From the NCBI GenBank assembly GCA_020247055.1, contig JADCJL010000226.1, positions 52,116 through 116,115 on the forward strand: DNA of 64,000 nucleotides, in the 5' to 3' direction. Position 1 is the first letter of the stretch, and every line of letters starts with the position of its first letter. Shown here one piece after another: positions 1-11,700 of the stretch. The translations under genes and the position numbers were made by a program. Source of the DNA: Acidobacteriaceae bacterium. GTDB lineage: Bacteria; Acidobacteriota; Terriglobia; Bryobacterales; Bryobacteraceae. The notes under the pieces are model-generated. The model was given only the letters and a program-made list of their open reading frames with translations, ran no database searches and was not told the DNA's origin.

Positions 1-1541
1 ACCATGTCGGCGAGCATCCCGGGTTTGATTTGGCCCTTCTGCTGCTCCTCGAAGCTCGCGTAAGCCCCGTTGACGGTGTAGGCCCGCAGCGCGGTTTCTA
101 CGCTCACCCGCTGCGCCGGCAGCCAGCCGCCGGCGGGGAGGCCGGTGGTGGTCTGCCGGTTGACGGCGTTGTGCATGCCGCGGATCGGGTCGAGGCTGAT
201 CGACGCTGGCCAGTCGCTTGAAAAGACGAGCCGGGCGCCGGCCTTTTCGAGACTCCGCCACGCAAACGAGTTCGGCAGCCGCGCCGGGCCAATGGCGTGC
301 GACCAGATCTCCACCGTGCCCGGATCGGCATGGATCGGCTCCATCGAAGGCAGCACGCCGAGAGCGGCAAAGCGCGGGATATCGGAGGAGGCGATGGTCT
401 CGATGTGTTCAATGCGGAAACGGGAATCGCGCGCGCCATTGACGCGGCGGGCGTGTTCGTAGCCATCGAGCGCCATGCGCACGGCGCGGTCGCCGATGGC
501 ATGGGTGAAGATCTGCAGCCCCAGTTGGTCGGCGAGAGCGACGGTCGCGTTGAACTTCGGCTGGGTCCAGACGGCCTTGCCGGTCTCGCCGGGCTTGTTC
601 GAGTAGGGTGCGAGCATGGCGGCGGTGTGGGACTCGATCACGCCGTCCATCATCAGCTTGATTGCGGCCACGCGCAGGTCCGGCCCCGGAAAACGGCTCT
701 TGTGCGCGGCCCACTCGCGCAGGGTGGCCTCGTCCGTGAGCGGGCCCACGCTGGGCGCGATAGCGGTGCGCACCGTCAGCTTCCCGGCCTTGGCAAACTC
801 GCTGAATAAAGAGATGGTCTCCTCGTCGCCGCTGGCATTCTGCATGCTGGTGATGCCCAAGCGCGCGAGCACAGGCATCCCATCGGCCAGCGCCTGCAGG
901 TTCCGCGCCCGGTCCGGCCGGGGAACGAACTTGCGGACGAGGCCCTGCGCCCCCTCCTTCAAGGCGCCCGCCGGCTCGCCGGCCGCGTTTTTGACCACTT
1001 CGCCAAATCCCTTGTATTCGGTGGCCGCCGTGACCCCGGCCATGGCCAGCGCCTTCGAATTTACCCAGGCCGTGTGTCCGTCGTAGGCGCTCAGAAACAC
1101 CGGCCGGTCTTTCACGACGGCGTCGAGCCACTCCTTCACGGGCAGTTTGCCGCCCGGGAAACAGAGATACTCCCAACCCCGTCCCGTAACCCACCCGGTG
1201 CCCGGGTTGCGGGCCACGAAGTCACCCACCGCCTTCTGAATGGTCTCGAGCGTGCAGATGCCCGTCAGGTCGATCTCGCGCAGCCCCAGCGCGCCGCCGA
1301 GAAAGTGCAGATGGGCGTCGTTAAAGCCCGGGGTGACCAGGCGGCCTTTGGCATCGACAACGCGGGCCCCGGGCGGCGTTGCAATCTCCTCACCGCCGAC
1401 CGCCAAAATACGACCGTCCCGCATCACCACGGTCGAGGCAAATGGCTTCGTTTCGTCACCGGTCCACACTCGCCCGCCACGGATGACGAGATCCTCGCCC
1501 CAAACCACGGCCGAAAGAAGAAACACCAGGAGAACGCGCAT
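1..1541 (-). CDS. amidohydrolase family protein (amidohydrolase_3 / YtcJ-like), partial at left edge
   Basis: About 513 N-terminal residues are present; the C-terminus lies beyond the window. The ATG at 1539-1541 opens a short hydrophobic signal peptide (MRVLLVFLLSAVVWG), so the enzyme is probably exported. The metal-binding HxH lies in DAHLHF at residues 75-80. Further along come KLMMDG (where this superfamily often has a metal-bridging Lys), HAIGDRA, RIEHIE and SSDWP, the usual motifs of zinc or mixed-metal hydrolases of the YtcJ group. The family hydrolyses amide, carbamate or imine bonds; no substrate can be read from the sequence. It diverges from gatB across 57 bp. Family assignment is firm, function is generic. 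Confidence 0.85.
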   Translation of the reverse strand, partial: MRVLLVFLLSAVVWGEDLVIRGGRVWTGDETKPFASTVVMRDGRILAVGGEEIATPPGARVVDAKGRLVTPGFNDAHLHFLGGALGLREIDLTGICTLETIQKAVGDFVARNPGTGWVTGRGWEYLCFPGGKLPVKEWLDAVVKDRPVFLSAYDGHTAWVNSKALAMAGVTAATEYKGFGEVVKNAAGEPAGALKEGAQGLVRKFVPRPDRARNLQALADGMPVLARLGITSMQNASGDEETISLFSEFAKAGKLTVRTAIAPSVGPLTDEATLREWAAHKSRFPGPDLRVAAIKLMMDGVIESHTAAMLAPYSNKPGETGKAVWTQPKFNATVALADQLGLQIFTHAIGDRAVRMALDGYEHARRVNGARDSRFRIEHIETIASSDIPRFAALGVLPSMEPIHADPGTVEIWSHAIGPARLPNSFAWRSLEKAGARLVFSSDWPASISLDPIRGMHNAVNRQTTTGLPAGGWLPAQRVSVETALRAYTVNGAYASFEEQQKGQIKPGMLADM

Positions 1542-1598
1542 GATCTTCAGTCTGCCAGATCCCGGAGAATATCCTGACCCGGAGAATATAATCAGAAG

Positions 1599-3053
1599 AT
1601 GTCTCCGGATGTGATGGCGAAATACGAGGTGGTCATCGGCCTCGAAGTGCACGCCCAACTCAGCACGCGCACGAAGATCTTCTGCTCCTGCCCCACCAGC
1701 TTTGGCGCCCAGCCCAACACGAACGTCTGCCCGGTCTGCCTCGGCCTGCCCGGGGCGCTGCCGGTGCTCAGCCGTGGCGCGGTCGAACTCGGCGCCAAGG
1801 GTGCGCTCGCGCTGAACTGCGCCGTGCAGCCGGAGTCGGTTTTCGCCCGGAAGAACTACTTCTATCCGGACCTGCCCAAGGGCTACCAGATCTCGCAGTT
1901 CGATAAGCCGCTCGCTCTCGCCGGCTACCTCGACGTTCATGTCAACGGCGAAACCAAGCGCATCGGCATCACCCGCGTCCACATGGAAGACGATGCCGGC
2001 AAGTCGGTGCACGACGGCTTCAAAGACTCCGACCGCTTCACCTACGTCGATCTGAACCGCTCGGGCACGCCGCTCATCGAGATCGTCTCCGAACCCGATA
2101 TCCGCAGCGCCGACGAGGCCGTCGAGTACTTCAACGAAGTGCGCCAGGCCCTCGTCTTCGCCGAGGTTTCGGCCTGCGACATGGAGAAGGGCCATCTACG
2201 CTGCGACGCCAACGTCTCCATGCGGCGCAAGGGCGCCAAAGAGTTCGGCACCCGCGCCGAGGTGAAAAATCTCAACTCGTTCCGCTTCCTCAAACAGGCG
2301 ATCGAGTTCGAGATGGAGCGGCAGGTGGAGATCCTCGAGTCCGGCGGCCGCGTCATCCAGGAGACCCGCCTGTTCAACCCCGAGTTGGGCGAAACTCTGT
2401 CGATGCGCTCGAAAGAGGAGGCGCACGACTACCGCTACTTCCCCGAACCGGACCTGATTCCGGTGCGCATCAGCCCCGAGTGGCTCGCCCGCCTGCAGGC
2501 CTCGATGCCGGAGCTGCCGCAGGCCCGGCGCGCCCGTTTTGTCAGCGAATACGGCCTGCGCGAATACGACGCGCAGATCCTGACCGCCTCGCGCGAAACC
2601 GCCGACTATTTTGAACGCGCCGCCCGCGCCGCGTCCGATCCGAAGCAGGCCGCCAACTGGGTCATGGGCGACCTGGCCGGCCTGCTCAAAGCCGACGGCA
2701 AAGAGATCCCGGACTCGCCCATTCCGCCCGAGCACATCGGCGAACTTGTCACGCTCATCTCCAAGGGCGAACTTTCGGGCAAACTGGCCAAGGAGATCTT
2801 CCCGAAGATGTACGCCACGGGCGATGCGCCGTCGGCGATCGCCGAACGCGAGGGGCTCAAACAGATCAGCGACACGGGCGCCCTCGAAAAAATTGTCGAA
2901 GAGGTGATTGCCGCCAATCCCAAGCAGGTCGAGCAGTACAAGGCCGGCAAGACCACCGTGATCGGCTTCTTCGTGGGCCAGGTGATGAAGCAGTCGCGCG
3001 GCCAGGCCAACCCGGCTACGGTAAACGCGATTCTGGCGGAAAAGCTGAAATAA
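1599..3053 (+). CDS. gatB: Asp-tRNA(Asn)/Glu-tRNA(Gln) amidotransferase subunit B
   Basis: GatB is the tRNA-binding kinase subunit of the GatCAB complex, which converts Glu-tRNA(Gln) and/or Asp-tRNA(Asn) to the amidated forms in the cytoplasm. The protein (484 residues) begins with the family opening YEVVIGLEVHAQL, carries the signature CDANVSMR near residue 207, and ends with the Yqey-like helical tail (residues about 335-484) that contacts tRNA. Length matches the family (about 475-485). Two starts are possible: ATG 1599, preceded closely by AGAAG, or ATG 1614, which gives the more typical MAKYEVV start. gatA and gatC are not adjacent, so the complex is encoded at scattered loci here. A large inverted repeat follows the stop codon. 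Confidence 0.97.
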   Translation: MSPDVMAKYEVVIGLEVHAQLSTRTKIFCSCPTSFGAQPNTNVCPVCLGLPGALPVLSRGAVELGAKGALALNCAVQPESVFARKNYFYPDLPKGYQISQFDKPLALAGYLDVHVNGETKRIGITRVHMEDDAGKSVHDGFKDSDRFTYVDLNRSGTPLIEIVSEPDIRSADEAVEYFNEVRQALVFAEVSACDMEKGHLRCDANVSMRRKGAKEFGTRAEVKNLNSFRFLKQAIEFEMERQVEILESGGRVIQETRLFNPELGETLSMRSKEEAHDYRYFPEPDLIPVRISPEWLARLQASMPELPQARRARFVSEYGLREYDAQILTASRETADYFERAARAASDPKQAANWVMGDLAGLLKADGKEIPDSPIPPEHIGELVTLISKGELSGKLAKEIFPKMYATGDAPSAIAEREGLKQISDTGALEKIVEEVIAANPKQVEQYKAGKTTVIGFFVGQVMKQSRGQANPATVNAILAEKLK

Positions 3054-3054
3054 G

Positions 3055-3103
3055 GCGGCCTCCGGCAAGAACATTTCGACCGCGGAATGTCGGCCGGAGC
3101 CGC
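3055..3103. other. imperfect inverted repeat / stem-loop between gatB and the next gene
   Basis: Directly after the gatB stop, GCGGCCTCCGGC (3055-3066) pairs with GCCGGAGCCGC (3093-3103) with one bulged base, and inside it ACATT (3071-3075) pairs with AATGT (3086-3090). In RNA this would form a long GC-rich stem. No U-tract follows on the plus strand, so it is not a classical intrinsic terminator. It could protect the gatB 3' end, attenuate the downstream gene, or be a Rho-linked pause site. Confidence 0.5.
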
Positions 3104-3117
3104 GCTACACTTACCTG

Positions 3118-3783
3118 TTGTTGCTTACCCGACCCGACCTCCCCACCGAGAACGCGGCCGAGATCGTGGGCCAGTTGGCGCACGAACTCCGTCAGCCGCT
3201 AAGCGCCATGGAGGCGATCGTCTACTACCTGCAACTGACGGTGGTCGACGATGCCCGTACGCGCGCCCAGATCGAGAAACTGCGGCAGTTGATTGACCAG
3301 TCGGGATCTATCCTCTCCGACGCCGTCCACTATCTACAGGCCGCGCCCGCCCGCCCCGAACCCCACGACCTGCACGAAGCGCTCGCCGAGAGCGCAGGCC
3401 GGCTGGCCACGCTCGATCAGAACCTGCTCGCGTTCGATCTGGCTGATCCTTTCCCGCTCCTCAACTTCGACCTGATCCAGATGCAGCACCTGCTCGGAGC
3501 AGCCCTGCGGTTCTGCCTCCGCGCCAGCCGGCGGGCGCATCCCGTCGAGGTGACTACGCGCGTCCAAAACACCCGCGCCGTGCTGCGCTTTGCCACCACG
3601 GCGCCGCACCTCGATCTGCTCTCGCCCGAAGATCTGTTCACGCCGTTTGAAGACCATCCCACGGCGGTGGCCGGGCTGGGCCTCGCCAGCGCCCGCCGCA
3701 TTGCCGAAGCGCACGGCGGCGACTGCCGGCTGCTCACCGAACCCGGGCACCGCCTGGCGCTGCGTATCGAACTGCCGATTTAA
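3118..3783 (+). CDS. histidine-kinase-like protein with degenerate ATPase domain
   Basis: A small (221 aa) soluble protein with a HisKA dimerisation helix, H-box AHELRQPLSAME with the phospho-acceptor His at residue 22, followed by a HATPase_c-like fold. The F-region (LFTPFED) and the G2 box (AGLGLASARRIAEAHGG) are present. The N-box Asn is missing (LLGAALRFCLRA stands where NLLxNA is expected) and the DxGxG G1 box is replaced by TTAPH. There is no sensor or transmembrane segment and no adjacent response regulator. The start is a TTG at 3118; TTG 3121 is an alternative. The stop overlaps the stop of the convergent FAD gene. It may be a pseudokinase, phosphotransfer protein or phosphatase; that is inference. 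Confidence 0.75.
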   Translation: MLLTRPDLPTENAAEIVGQLAHELRQPLSAMEAIVYYLQLTVVDDARTRAQIEKLRQLIDQSGSILSDAVHYLQAAPARPEPHDLHEALAESAGRLATLDQNLLAFDLADPFPLLNFDLIQMQHLLGAALRFCLRASRRAHPVEVTTRVQNTRAVLRFATTAPHLDLLSPEDLFTPFEDHPTAVAGLGLASARRIAEAHGGDCRLLTEPGHRLALRIELPI

Positions 3784-5441
3784 CGCTTCGGCTCCGGCCG
3801 CGCCCACGGCGCTTTGCCAGGCGGGGCCGCGGGTTGGAACCGTGCGCGAATGCGCGCCAGCGCCTTGAGCTGAATTGCAACGCCCTGCTCGAAGATGCCG
3901 CCTTCGTCGAGCAGCGTCTTCTGCAGGTCGGCGAGCGGCACCGCCTGTACGCTGACGCCCTTGTCGACGGCCAGCGCCGCCGCCACGCCGGCCGCGTGCC
4001 CCAGAATCATGTACTGCGGCTCCATGCGCAGGCTCGAATACGCCACGTGGCTCGCCGAAAAGCAGACGGGCACCAGCAGGTTCACGGCCTCGGACGCCTT
4101 CGGCAGCAGGACGCGGTAAGGAATCTGATACGGCTGCACGGGCACCTCGACGTTGCCCTCGTTGACGACGAAGCCTTCGGCCGAGATATGGCGCTGCACG
4201 TTATGCGAATCGGAGTTGTAGCTGCCCATGCCGATCACGTCCGGCTTGGTGCGTTCGGTCTGCAGGTCTTTCTGCGTGGCGACAAAGCCACCCACCATCC
4301 GCCGGGCTTCGCGCACGTAGAGCTGGTGCGGCCAGTGGCCGGTATCGGCGAACTCGTCTTTGGCCAGGCCCCATTCGCGGGCCTCGGCCTGCAGGGCCGG
4401 CGGCACGCGCGGGTCGTTGGCGAGGAAGTAGTAGAACCCCTGTTGATAGTCGATGTGCTCCTGCCAGAGGCGCGCCCGTTCAGCGTAGCTGCCTTCGGGA
4501 TAGGTGTAGTTGCGGCCGATGTAGTCGGTCGAAAAGCCGCCGCGGTTATTGAAGTCGGCCTTGCCATTGGGAATGATGCGAATCAAACCCACCTCGTTCA
4601 TGGTCAGCGCCCGGCCCATGTAGCCGGTCATCGCGGTGAGGTAACGGGCGAGCAGTTCGTAGCGGGCCGGGTTGTAGTTGGCCGGCTTGGGCCAGGGCAG
4701 GCGGTTGGCGGGGACCTTGGTGGCGATGACGCGGAAGTTGTAGGCCTGAATCCGCTTGTCGCCGCTGCCGGGTTCGCCGCGCGGTTCGGCCGAAATCTCC
4801 GGCAGCAGCTTTCCGTTCGCCTCGCGGGCGGGGATGTCGACGGCGAAGTTGTGGTTGCGGGTGTGGGCCAGCACGCCGGCCAGCGACTCGCCGTAATCCT
4901 TCTGCCCCTCGCGGCCGTAGGTGTAGGAGACGCCGGCCTGCGCCATCAGATCGCCTTCGTAGCTGCAATCGGCGAAGACCTTAGCCCGGAAGCGGGCGCC
5001 GTTCTCCATCGTCACTTCCGCCACGCGGTCGCCCTGCTTCAGAACGCCGGTCTTCTCGCGCAGGCGGTGCCCGTAGAGCACGGTCACCCCGGCGTCGGCC
5101 AGCATCTGCCGCATTACCTTTTCGGCCGCCCCCGGTTCGGGCATCCAGGCCACCTGCTGCAGATGGCGGTCCAACTCATAGTGCCGGCCCATGCGCCAGT
5201 AGAACTCCAGCGCCATGCCACCGATCACCTCGCCCTTGCCCATATCGGTTCCGGAGAGGCCCCCGGTCACCATGCCGCCGACGTGCCGGCCGGGCTCGAG
5301 CAGCACCGTCTTCAACCCGTGCCGCGCGCCGGAGACCGCCGTCATCACCCCGCCGGCCGTTGCGCCATAGACGACCAGGTCGAACTCCTGCGCCGCCAGT
5401 CCCGCCGCCAGGGCGATGGCCAAAGCCGCTACTTTTTGCAT
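3780..5441 (-). CDS. secreted FAD-dependent oxidoreductase (FAD_oxidored family)
   Basis: A 553-residue protein with a signal peptide (MQKVAALAIALAAGLAAQ) followed by a Rossmann FAD-binding motif GATAGGVMTAVSGARHG at about residues 26-42 and a second conserved stretch PGRHVGGMVTGGLSGTDMG. The C-terminal part (NSDSHNVQRH, PYQIPYRVLLPK, YMILGHAAGVAAALA) is typical of the large family of exported FAD oxidoreductases in Acidobacteria and Planctomycetes, which sit near sugar- or polymer-degradation genes and have few characterised members. Its ATG (5439-5441) overlaps the 3' end of lpxD by 13 nt, so the two are probably co-transcribed. Substrate unknown. Confidence 0.85.
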   Translation of the reverse strand: MQKVAALAIALAAGLAAQEFDLVVYGATAGGVMTAVSGARHGLKTVLLEPGRHVGGMVTGGLSGTDMGKGEVIGGMALEFYWRMGRHYELDRHLQQVAWMPEPGAAEKVMRQMLADAGVTVLYGHRLREKTGVLKQGDRVAEVTMENGARFRAKVFADCSYEGDLMAQAGVSYTYGREGQKDYGESLAGVLAHTRNHNFAVDIPAREANGKLLPEISAEPRGEPGSGDKRIQAYNFRVIATKVPANRLPWPKPANYNPARYELLARYLTAMTGYMGRALTMNEVGLIRIIPNGKADFNNRGGFSTDYIGRNYTYPEGSYAERARLWQEHIDYQQGFYYFLANDPRVPPALQAEAREWGLAKDEFADTGHWPHQLYVREARRMVGGFVATQKDLQTERTKPDVIGMGSYNSDSHNVQRHISAEGFVVNEGNVEVPVQPYQIPYRVLLPKASEAVNLLVPVCFSASHVAYSSLRMEPQYMILGHAAGVAAALAVDKGVSVQAVPLADLQKTLLDEGGIFEQGVAIQLKALARIRARFQPAAPPGKAPWARPEPKR

Positions 5442-6448
5442 AGCTCCTCCACGCGGACGCGCAGCTCTTTCACCTCTGCCTTCAAATCGCCCAGCCGCGC
5501 CACGTTGGCCAACTGCGCCAGATACTCCTTCAACGGCCGCGCCGGCGTGCCCCAGACAACCTGGTTGCCGTGCACAATCTTCGACGTCAGCACGCCGCAG
5601 CCGCTGCCCAGCACCGCTTTGGACTCAATCCGCGCCTTGTCCCCAATGCCGACCTGCCCGCCAATGATCGCGTAATCCTCCACGACAACGCCGCCCGAAA
5701 GCCCGGTCTGCGCGGCAATCACCACATGGTTCCCGATCTGGCAGTTGTGCGCGATGTGGACCATGTTGTCGAGCTTGACGCCGTGGCCGATACGCGTCAC
5801 GCCCAGCGCCGCGCGGTCAATGCAGGCGTTGGCGCCGAGTTCAAAGTCATCGCCAATCTCGACGCGGCCCACCTGCGGGAACTTCTGGTAGCGGCCTTCG
5901 TGCAGAACGAAGCCAAACCCGTCCGCGCCGATGACACAGCCGGCGTGCAGCACGGCCCGGGCGCCAATGGTGACGCCATCGTAGATCGTGACCCGGGCGT
6001 GCAGCAGCGCCTGGTCGCCCAGGGTCACCCCGGCGCCGATGGCGCACCCGGCCCCGATCTCGCTACCCGCGCCGATCTTCGTCCCCGCGCCGATCGTCGC
6101 CTGCGGCCCAACGCTGACGCCCGGGCCGAGTTCGACGCCTTCACCAAGCACCGCCGACGGATGCACCCCCGCAGCCGCGCGCCGCCGCGGATAAAGCGCC
6201 AGCAGACACCGGGCAAAGGCGCCCCGCGGCTGCGGGACATAGATCCGCGTCCGGCCGAGTTCGCTGCCGGGGGTGACCAGCAGGCAGCCGGCCCTGCTTG
6301 TCTCCGCCGCCTTGGCGCCCTTGGCGTTGCCGACAAAACTCAACTCGGCCGGCCCGGCCTCTTCAATCGGCGCCGCGCCCGTAATCTCGCACTCCCCGTC
6401 GCCGGACCAATCAGCGCCCAGCATGGCTGCAATTTCGCGTACTTTCAT
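5429..6448 (-). CDS. lpxD: UDP-3-O-acylglucosamine N-acyltransferase
   Basis: LpxD transfers a 3-hydroxyacyl chain from acyl carrier protein to the 2-amine of UDP-3-O-acyl-glucosamine, the third step of lipid A synthesis. The 339-residue product starts at ATG 6448 (MKVREIAAML), with an N-terminal uridine-binding domain (about 1-100), a left-handed parallel beta-helix of hexapeptide repeats (about 105-315) and a charged C-terminal helix. The catalytic-type His is His234 in MVHIAHNCQ. An in-frame upstream extension to 6508 would overlap lpxA and is rejected. fabZ and lpxB are not adjacent; lpxD diverges from lpxA across only 25 bp. Confidence 0.95.
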   Translation of the reverse strand: MKVREIAAMLGADWSGDGECEITGAAPIEEAGPAELSFVGNAKGAKAAETSRAGCLLVTPGSELGRTRIYVPQPRGAFARCLLALYPRRRAAAGVHPSAVLGEGVELGPGVSVGPQATIGAGTKIGAGSEIGAGCAIGAGVTLGDQALLHARVTIYDGVTIGARAVLHAGCVIGADGFGFVLHEGRYQKFPQVGRVEIGDDFELGANACIDRAALGVTRIGHGVKLDNMVHIAHNCQIGNHVVIAAQTGLSGGVVVEDYAIIGGQVGIGDKARIESKAVLGSGCGVLTSKIVHGNQVVWGTPARPLKEYLAQLANVARLGDLKAEVKELRVRVEELCKK

Positions 6449-6453
6449 AGCTC

Positions 6454-6472
6454 GAACGCTATGATAGCGTTC
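6454..6472. promoter_or_regulatory. perfect 19-bp palindrome between divergent lpxD and lpxA, candidate bidirectional promoter/operator
   Basis: The sequence GAACGCTATGATAGCGTTC is a perfect inverted repeat: 9-bp arms with one central base. It fills almost the whole 25-bp gap between the lpxD ATG (6448) and the lpxA ATG (6474). It contains TATGAT on the plus strand (6460-6465) and TATCAT on the minus strand (6466-6461), each one base from the TATAAT -10 consensus and almost superimposed. Transcripts starting about 7 nt downstream would be nearly leaderless in both directions. No convincing -35 box was seen on either side. It could equally be an operator for a dimeric repressor. Confidence 0.55.
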
Positions 6473-6473
6473 A

Positions 6474-7286
6474 ATGGCCATCGATCCTTCCGCGCACATC
6501 GCCCCCACCGCGCGCGTTCACCCCGACGCCCACATCGGGCCCCAGACCGTCATCGGCGATTTCTGCCTGATCGAGTCCGACGTCCGCATCGGCGCCCACT
6601 GCCGGATTGAACCCTACGTCTTCATCAAGCGCTGGACCACGCTCGGCGACCACAACGAGATCTCCGCCCACACCGTCCTTGGCACCGACCCGCTCGACCG
6701 GGCCTTCACCGGCGAGCGCTCCTACCTCACCATCGGCCACCACAACCAGATCCGCGAACACTACACCATCTCCCGCGGCACCAAGCCCGAATCCACCACC
6801 ACCATCGGTGATCACAACTACGTGATGACCTCCGGCCACATCGCCCACAACGCCACCATCGGCTCCCATTGCACCATCGCCAGCTGCGCGCTCATCGCCG
6901 GCTACGTCACCGTCGAAGATCGCGCCTTCATCTCGGGCGGCGTGGGTATCCATCAGTTTTCAAAGATCGGCCGCCTCGCCATGATCGGCGGCAACATCCG
7001 CGTCAATCTCGACGCCCCACCCTACTTTCTCTACTCCGAGTTCAACATCGCGCCCCGCGGTCTGAACCTCGTCGGCCTGCGCCGCGCCGGCTTCACCGTG
7101 GCCGACATCGCCCCGCTCAAGCAGGCCTACCGGCTCCTCTACCGCTCCGGCCTCAAGCTCGCCGATGCCCTCGCCCGCATCGAGGCCGAGTTGCCCGGCG
7201 AGCACACGCAGCACCTCGTCAACTTCATTCGCTCCTCGAAGCGCGGCATCGCGCGGGAGGGCCGCCCCGGTGATACATTAGCCTAG
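6474..7286 (+). CDS. lpxA: acyl-ACP--UDP-N-acetylglucosamine O-acyltransferase
   Basis: LpxA catalyses the first step of lipid A synthesis, 3-O-acylation of UDP-GlcNAc. The 270-residue protein is a hexapeptide-repeat left-handed beta-helix (about 1-190) plus the C-terminal helical domain (NLVGLRRAGF onward). The catalytic His falls at residue 125 (GHIAHNATIG), the same number as in the E. coli enzyme. The segment after the acyl-chain ruler region reads APPYFLYSEFNIAPRGLN, unlike the enterobacterial VPPYVIAQG, so acyl-chain preference may differ. There is no Shine-Dalgarno site between the palindrome and the ATG. The next gene starts on the base after its stop. Confidence 0.95.
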   Translation: MAIDPSAHIAPTARVHPDAHIGPQTVIGDFCLIESDVRIGAHCRIEPYVFIKRWTTLGDHNEISAHTVLGTDPLDRAFTGERSYLTIGHHNQIREHYTISRGTKPESTTTIGDHNYVMTSGHIAHNATIGSHCTIASCALIAGYVTVEDRAFISGGVGIHQFSKIGRLAMIGGNIRVNLDAPPYFLYSEFNIAPRGLNLVGLRRAGFTVADIAPLKQAYRLLYRSGLKLADALARIEAELPGEHTQHLVNFIRSSKRGIAREGRPGDTLA

Positions 7287-8624
7287 TTGCGCCGTATTTC
7301 TGTCTTTCTCGTCCTGTCCTGCTGCGCCATCGCGCAGGAGCTGCGCTTGCCCGATGCCGTCAAGCAGGCGACGGCCAAGTACCCTTCCGTGCAGGTTTCT
7401 CTCGACCAGGTTGCTGAAGCCGCCGCCGGGGTGAATCTCGCGCGCCTGGCCTATCTGCCGCGGGCCGAAATGCTCGGCCAGGTCAACCGGGCCACGGCCA
7501 ATAACGTCTTCGGCCTGCTGCTGCCGCAGACCGTGGTCTCGCCCATCTCCGGTCCGCTGCTCCCCACCGGCGCCAGCTTCGCCAGCGTCTGGGGCACCGC
7601 CGTCGGCCTGATGATCAACTGGGAGCCGTTTGACTTCGGCCGCCGCGAAGCCGAAGTGGCCGCCGCCGCCGCCAGTAAAACCCGCGCGGAGGCCGCCGTC
7701 GCGCGCGCCGAACTCGAAGTCGCCACCGCCACGGCCGATGCCTATCTCACGGCGCTGGCCGCCGAACAGACCGTGCTCTCGGCCCGGGCCGCCGTCACGC
7801 GGTCGCAGGAGCTGGTTCGCCTGACCGAGGCGCTCGTCCAGGCCGACCTGCGCCCGGGCGCCGACCTCTCCCGCATCCAGTCCGAAGTGCTGCTCGCCCA
7901 GGCCCAGGTGGTCCGCGCCGAACAGGCGGCCGCCACGGCCCGCGCTACGCTTGCGCAGTTCGCCGGGCCCGGCACGCCCGTCAACTCGTTCCGCGCCCTG
8001 CCTCCCGCCGCGCCGCCCGCCGGCCTCGCCGCCACGCATCCCGTCATCCGCGAACAGCGGGCGGCCATCGACGAGATCAAGTCCCGGCAGACAGTGCTCG
8101 ACAAAAGCTGGTACCCGCGTCTGAACACGCAGGCCAACGTCTTCGGCCGCGGCGCGGGCACCAATCTCAACGGCCCGTTTCCGGGCGGGGCTGCGGGTCT
8201 GGCGCCCAACACGGGCAACTGGGCCATCGGCGCAACGGTCACCTTCCCCCTGCTCGAGTACAAGACCCTGCGCGCCCGCCGGCAGGTGGAGCAGCAGCGC
8301 ATCTCGCGCGAATCCTCCCGCCAGTCCCTGCTCGAACGGGAACTGGCCGCCGCCCTCGACCGCGCCCGCATCGCCGTCTCGACGGCGCGCAACCTCGCCA
8401 CCATCACGCCCCGGCAGGTCGCCCTGCTCGGTCAGACCCTCGAACAGACCACGGCCCGCTACCGCGCCGGCCTCGCCAACCTGAACGAAGTGACCGACAC
8501 GCAGCGTCTGTTGACGCAGGCCGAAATCGACCACGCGCTGGCCCTGCTCAACGTCTGGCGCGCCGAACTCGCGCTGGCCGCCACGCAAGGGGACCTCAAC
8601 CCGTTTCTGAGCAAGGTGCCGTAA
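7287..8624 (+). CDS. TolC-family outer membrane efflux protein
   Basis: The outer membrane channel of a tripartite efflux pump. The 445-residue product has a signal peptide (MRRISVFLVLSCCAIAQ) and two OEP-type repeats, each made of long Ala/Arg/Glu-rich coiled-coil helices separated by beta-strand segments. The second repeat ends in the typical GLANLNEVTDTQRLLTQAEID pattern of family members. The start is a TTG abutting the lpxA stop (7284-7286), implying translational coupling to lpxA. The RND pump gene follows 4 nt later and the adaptor after that, so the three components are encoded in order OMF, RND, MFP. Confidence 0.9.
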   Translation: MRRISVFLVLSCCAIAQELRLPDAVKQATAKYPSVQVSLDQVAEAAAGVNLARLAYLPRAEMLGQVNRATANNVFGLLLPQTVVSPISGPLLPTGASFASVWGTAVGLMINWEPFDFGRREAEVAAAAASKTRAEAAVARAELEVATATADAYLTALAAEQTVLSARAAVTRSQELVRLTEALVQADLRPGADLSRIQSEVLLAQAQVVRAEQAAATARATLAQFAGPGTPVNSFRALPPAAPPAGLAATHPVIREQRAAIDEIKSRQTVLDKSWYPRLNTQANVFGRGAGTNLNGPFPGGAAGLAPNTGNWAIGATVTFPLLEYKTLRARRQVEQQRISRESSRQSLLERELAAALDRARIAVSTARNLATITPRQVALLGQTLEQTTARYRAGLANLNEVTDTQRLLTQAEIDHALALLNVWRAELALAATQGDLNPFLSKVP

Positions 8625-8628
8625 AGCC

Positions 8629-11683
<3,055 letters not shown>

Positions 11684-11700
<17 letters not shown>

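Noticed and set aside
3834..5675. 613-codon plus-strand frame opposite the FAD oxidoreductase and lpxD
   Set aside because: Runs across two recognised minus-strand genes and shows no motif; shadow frame.
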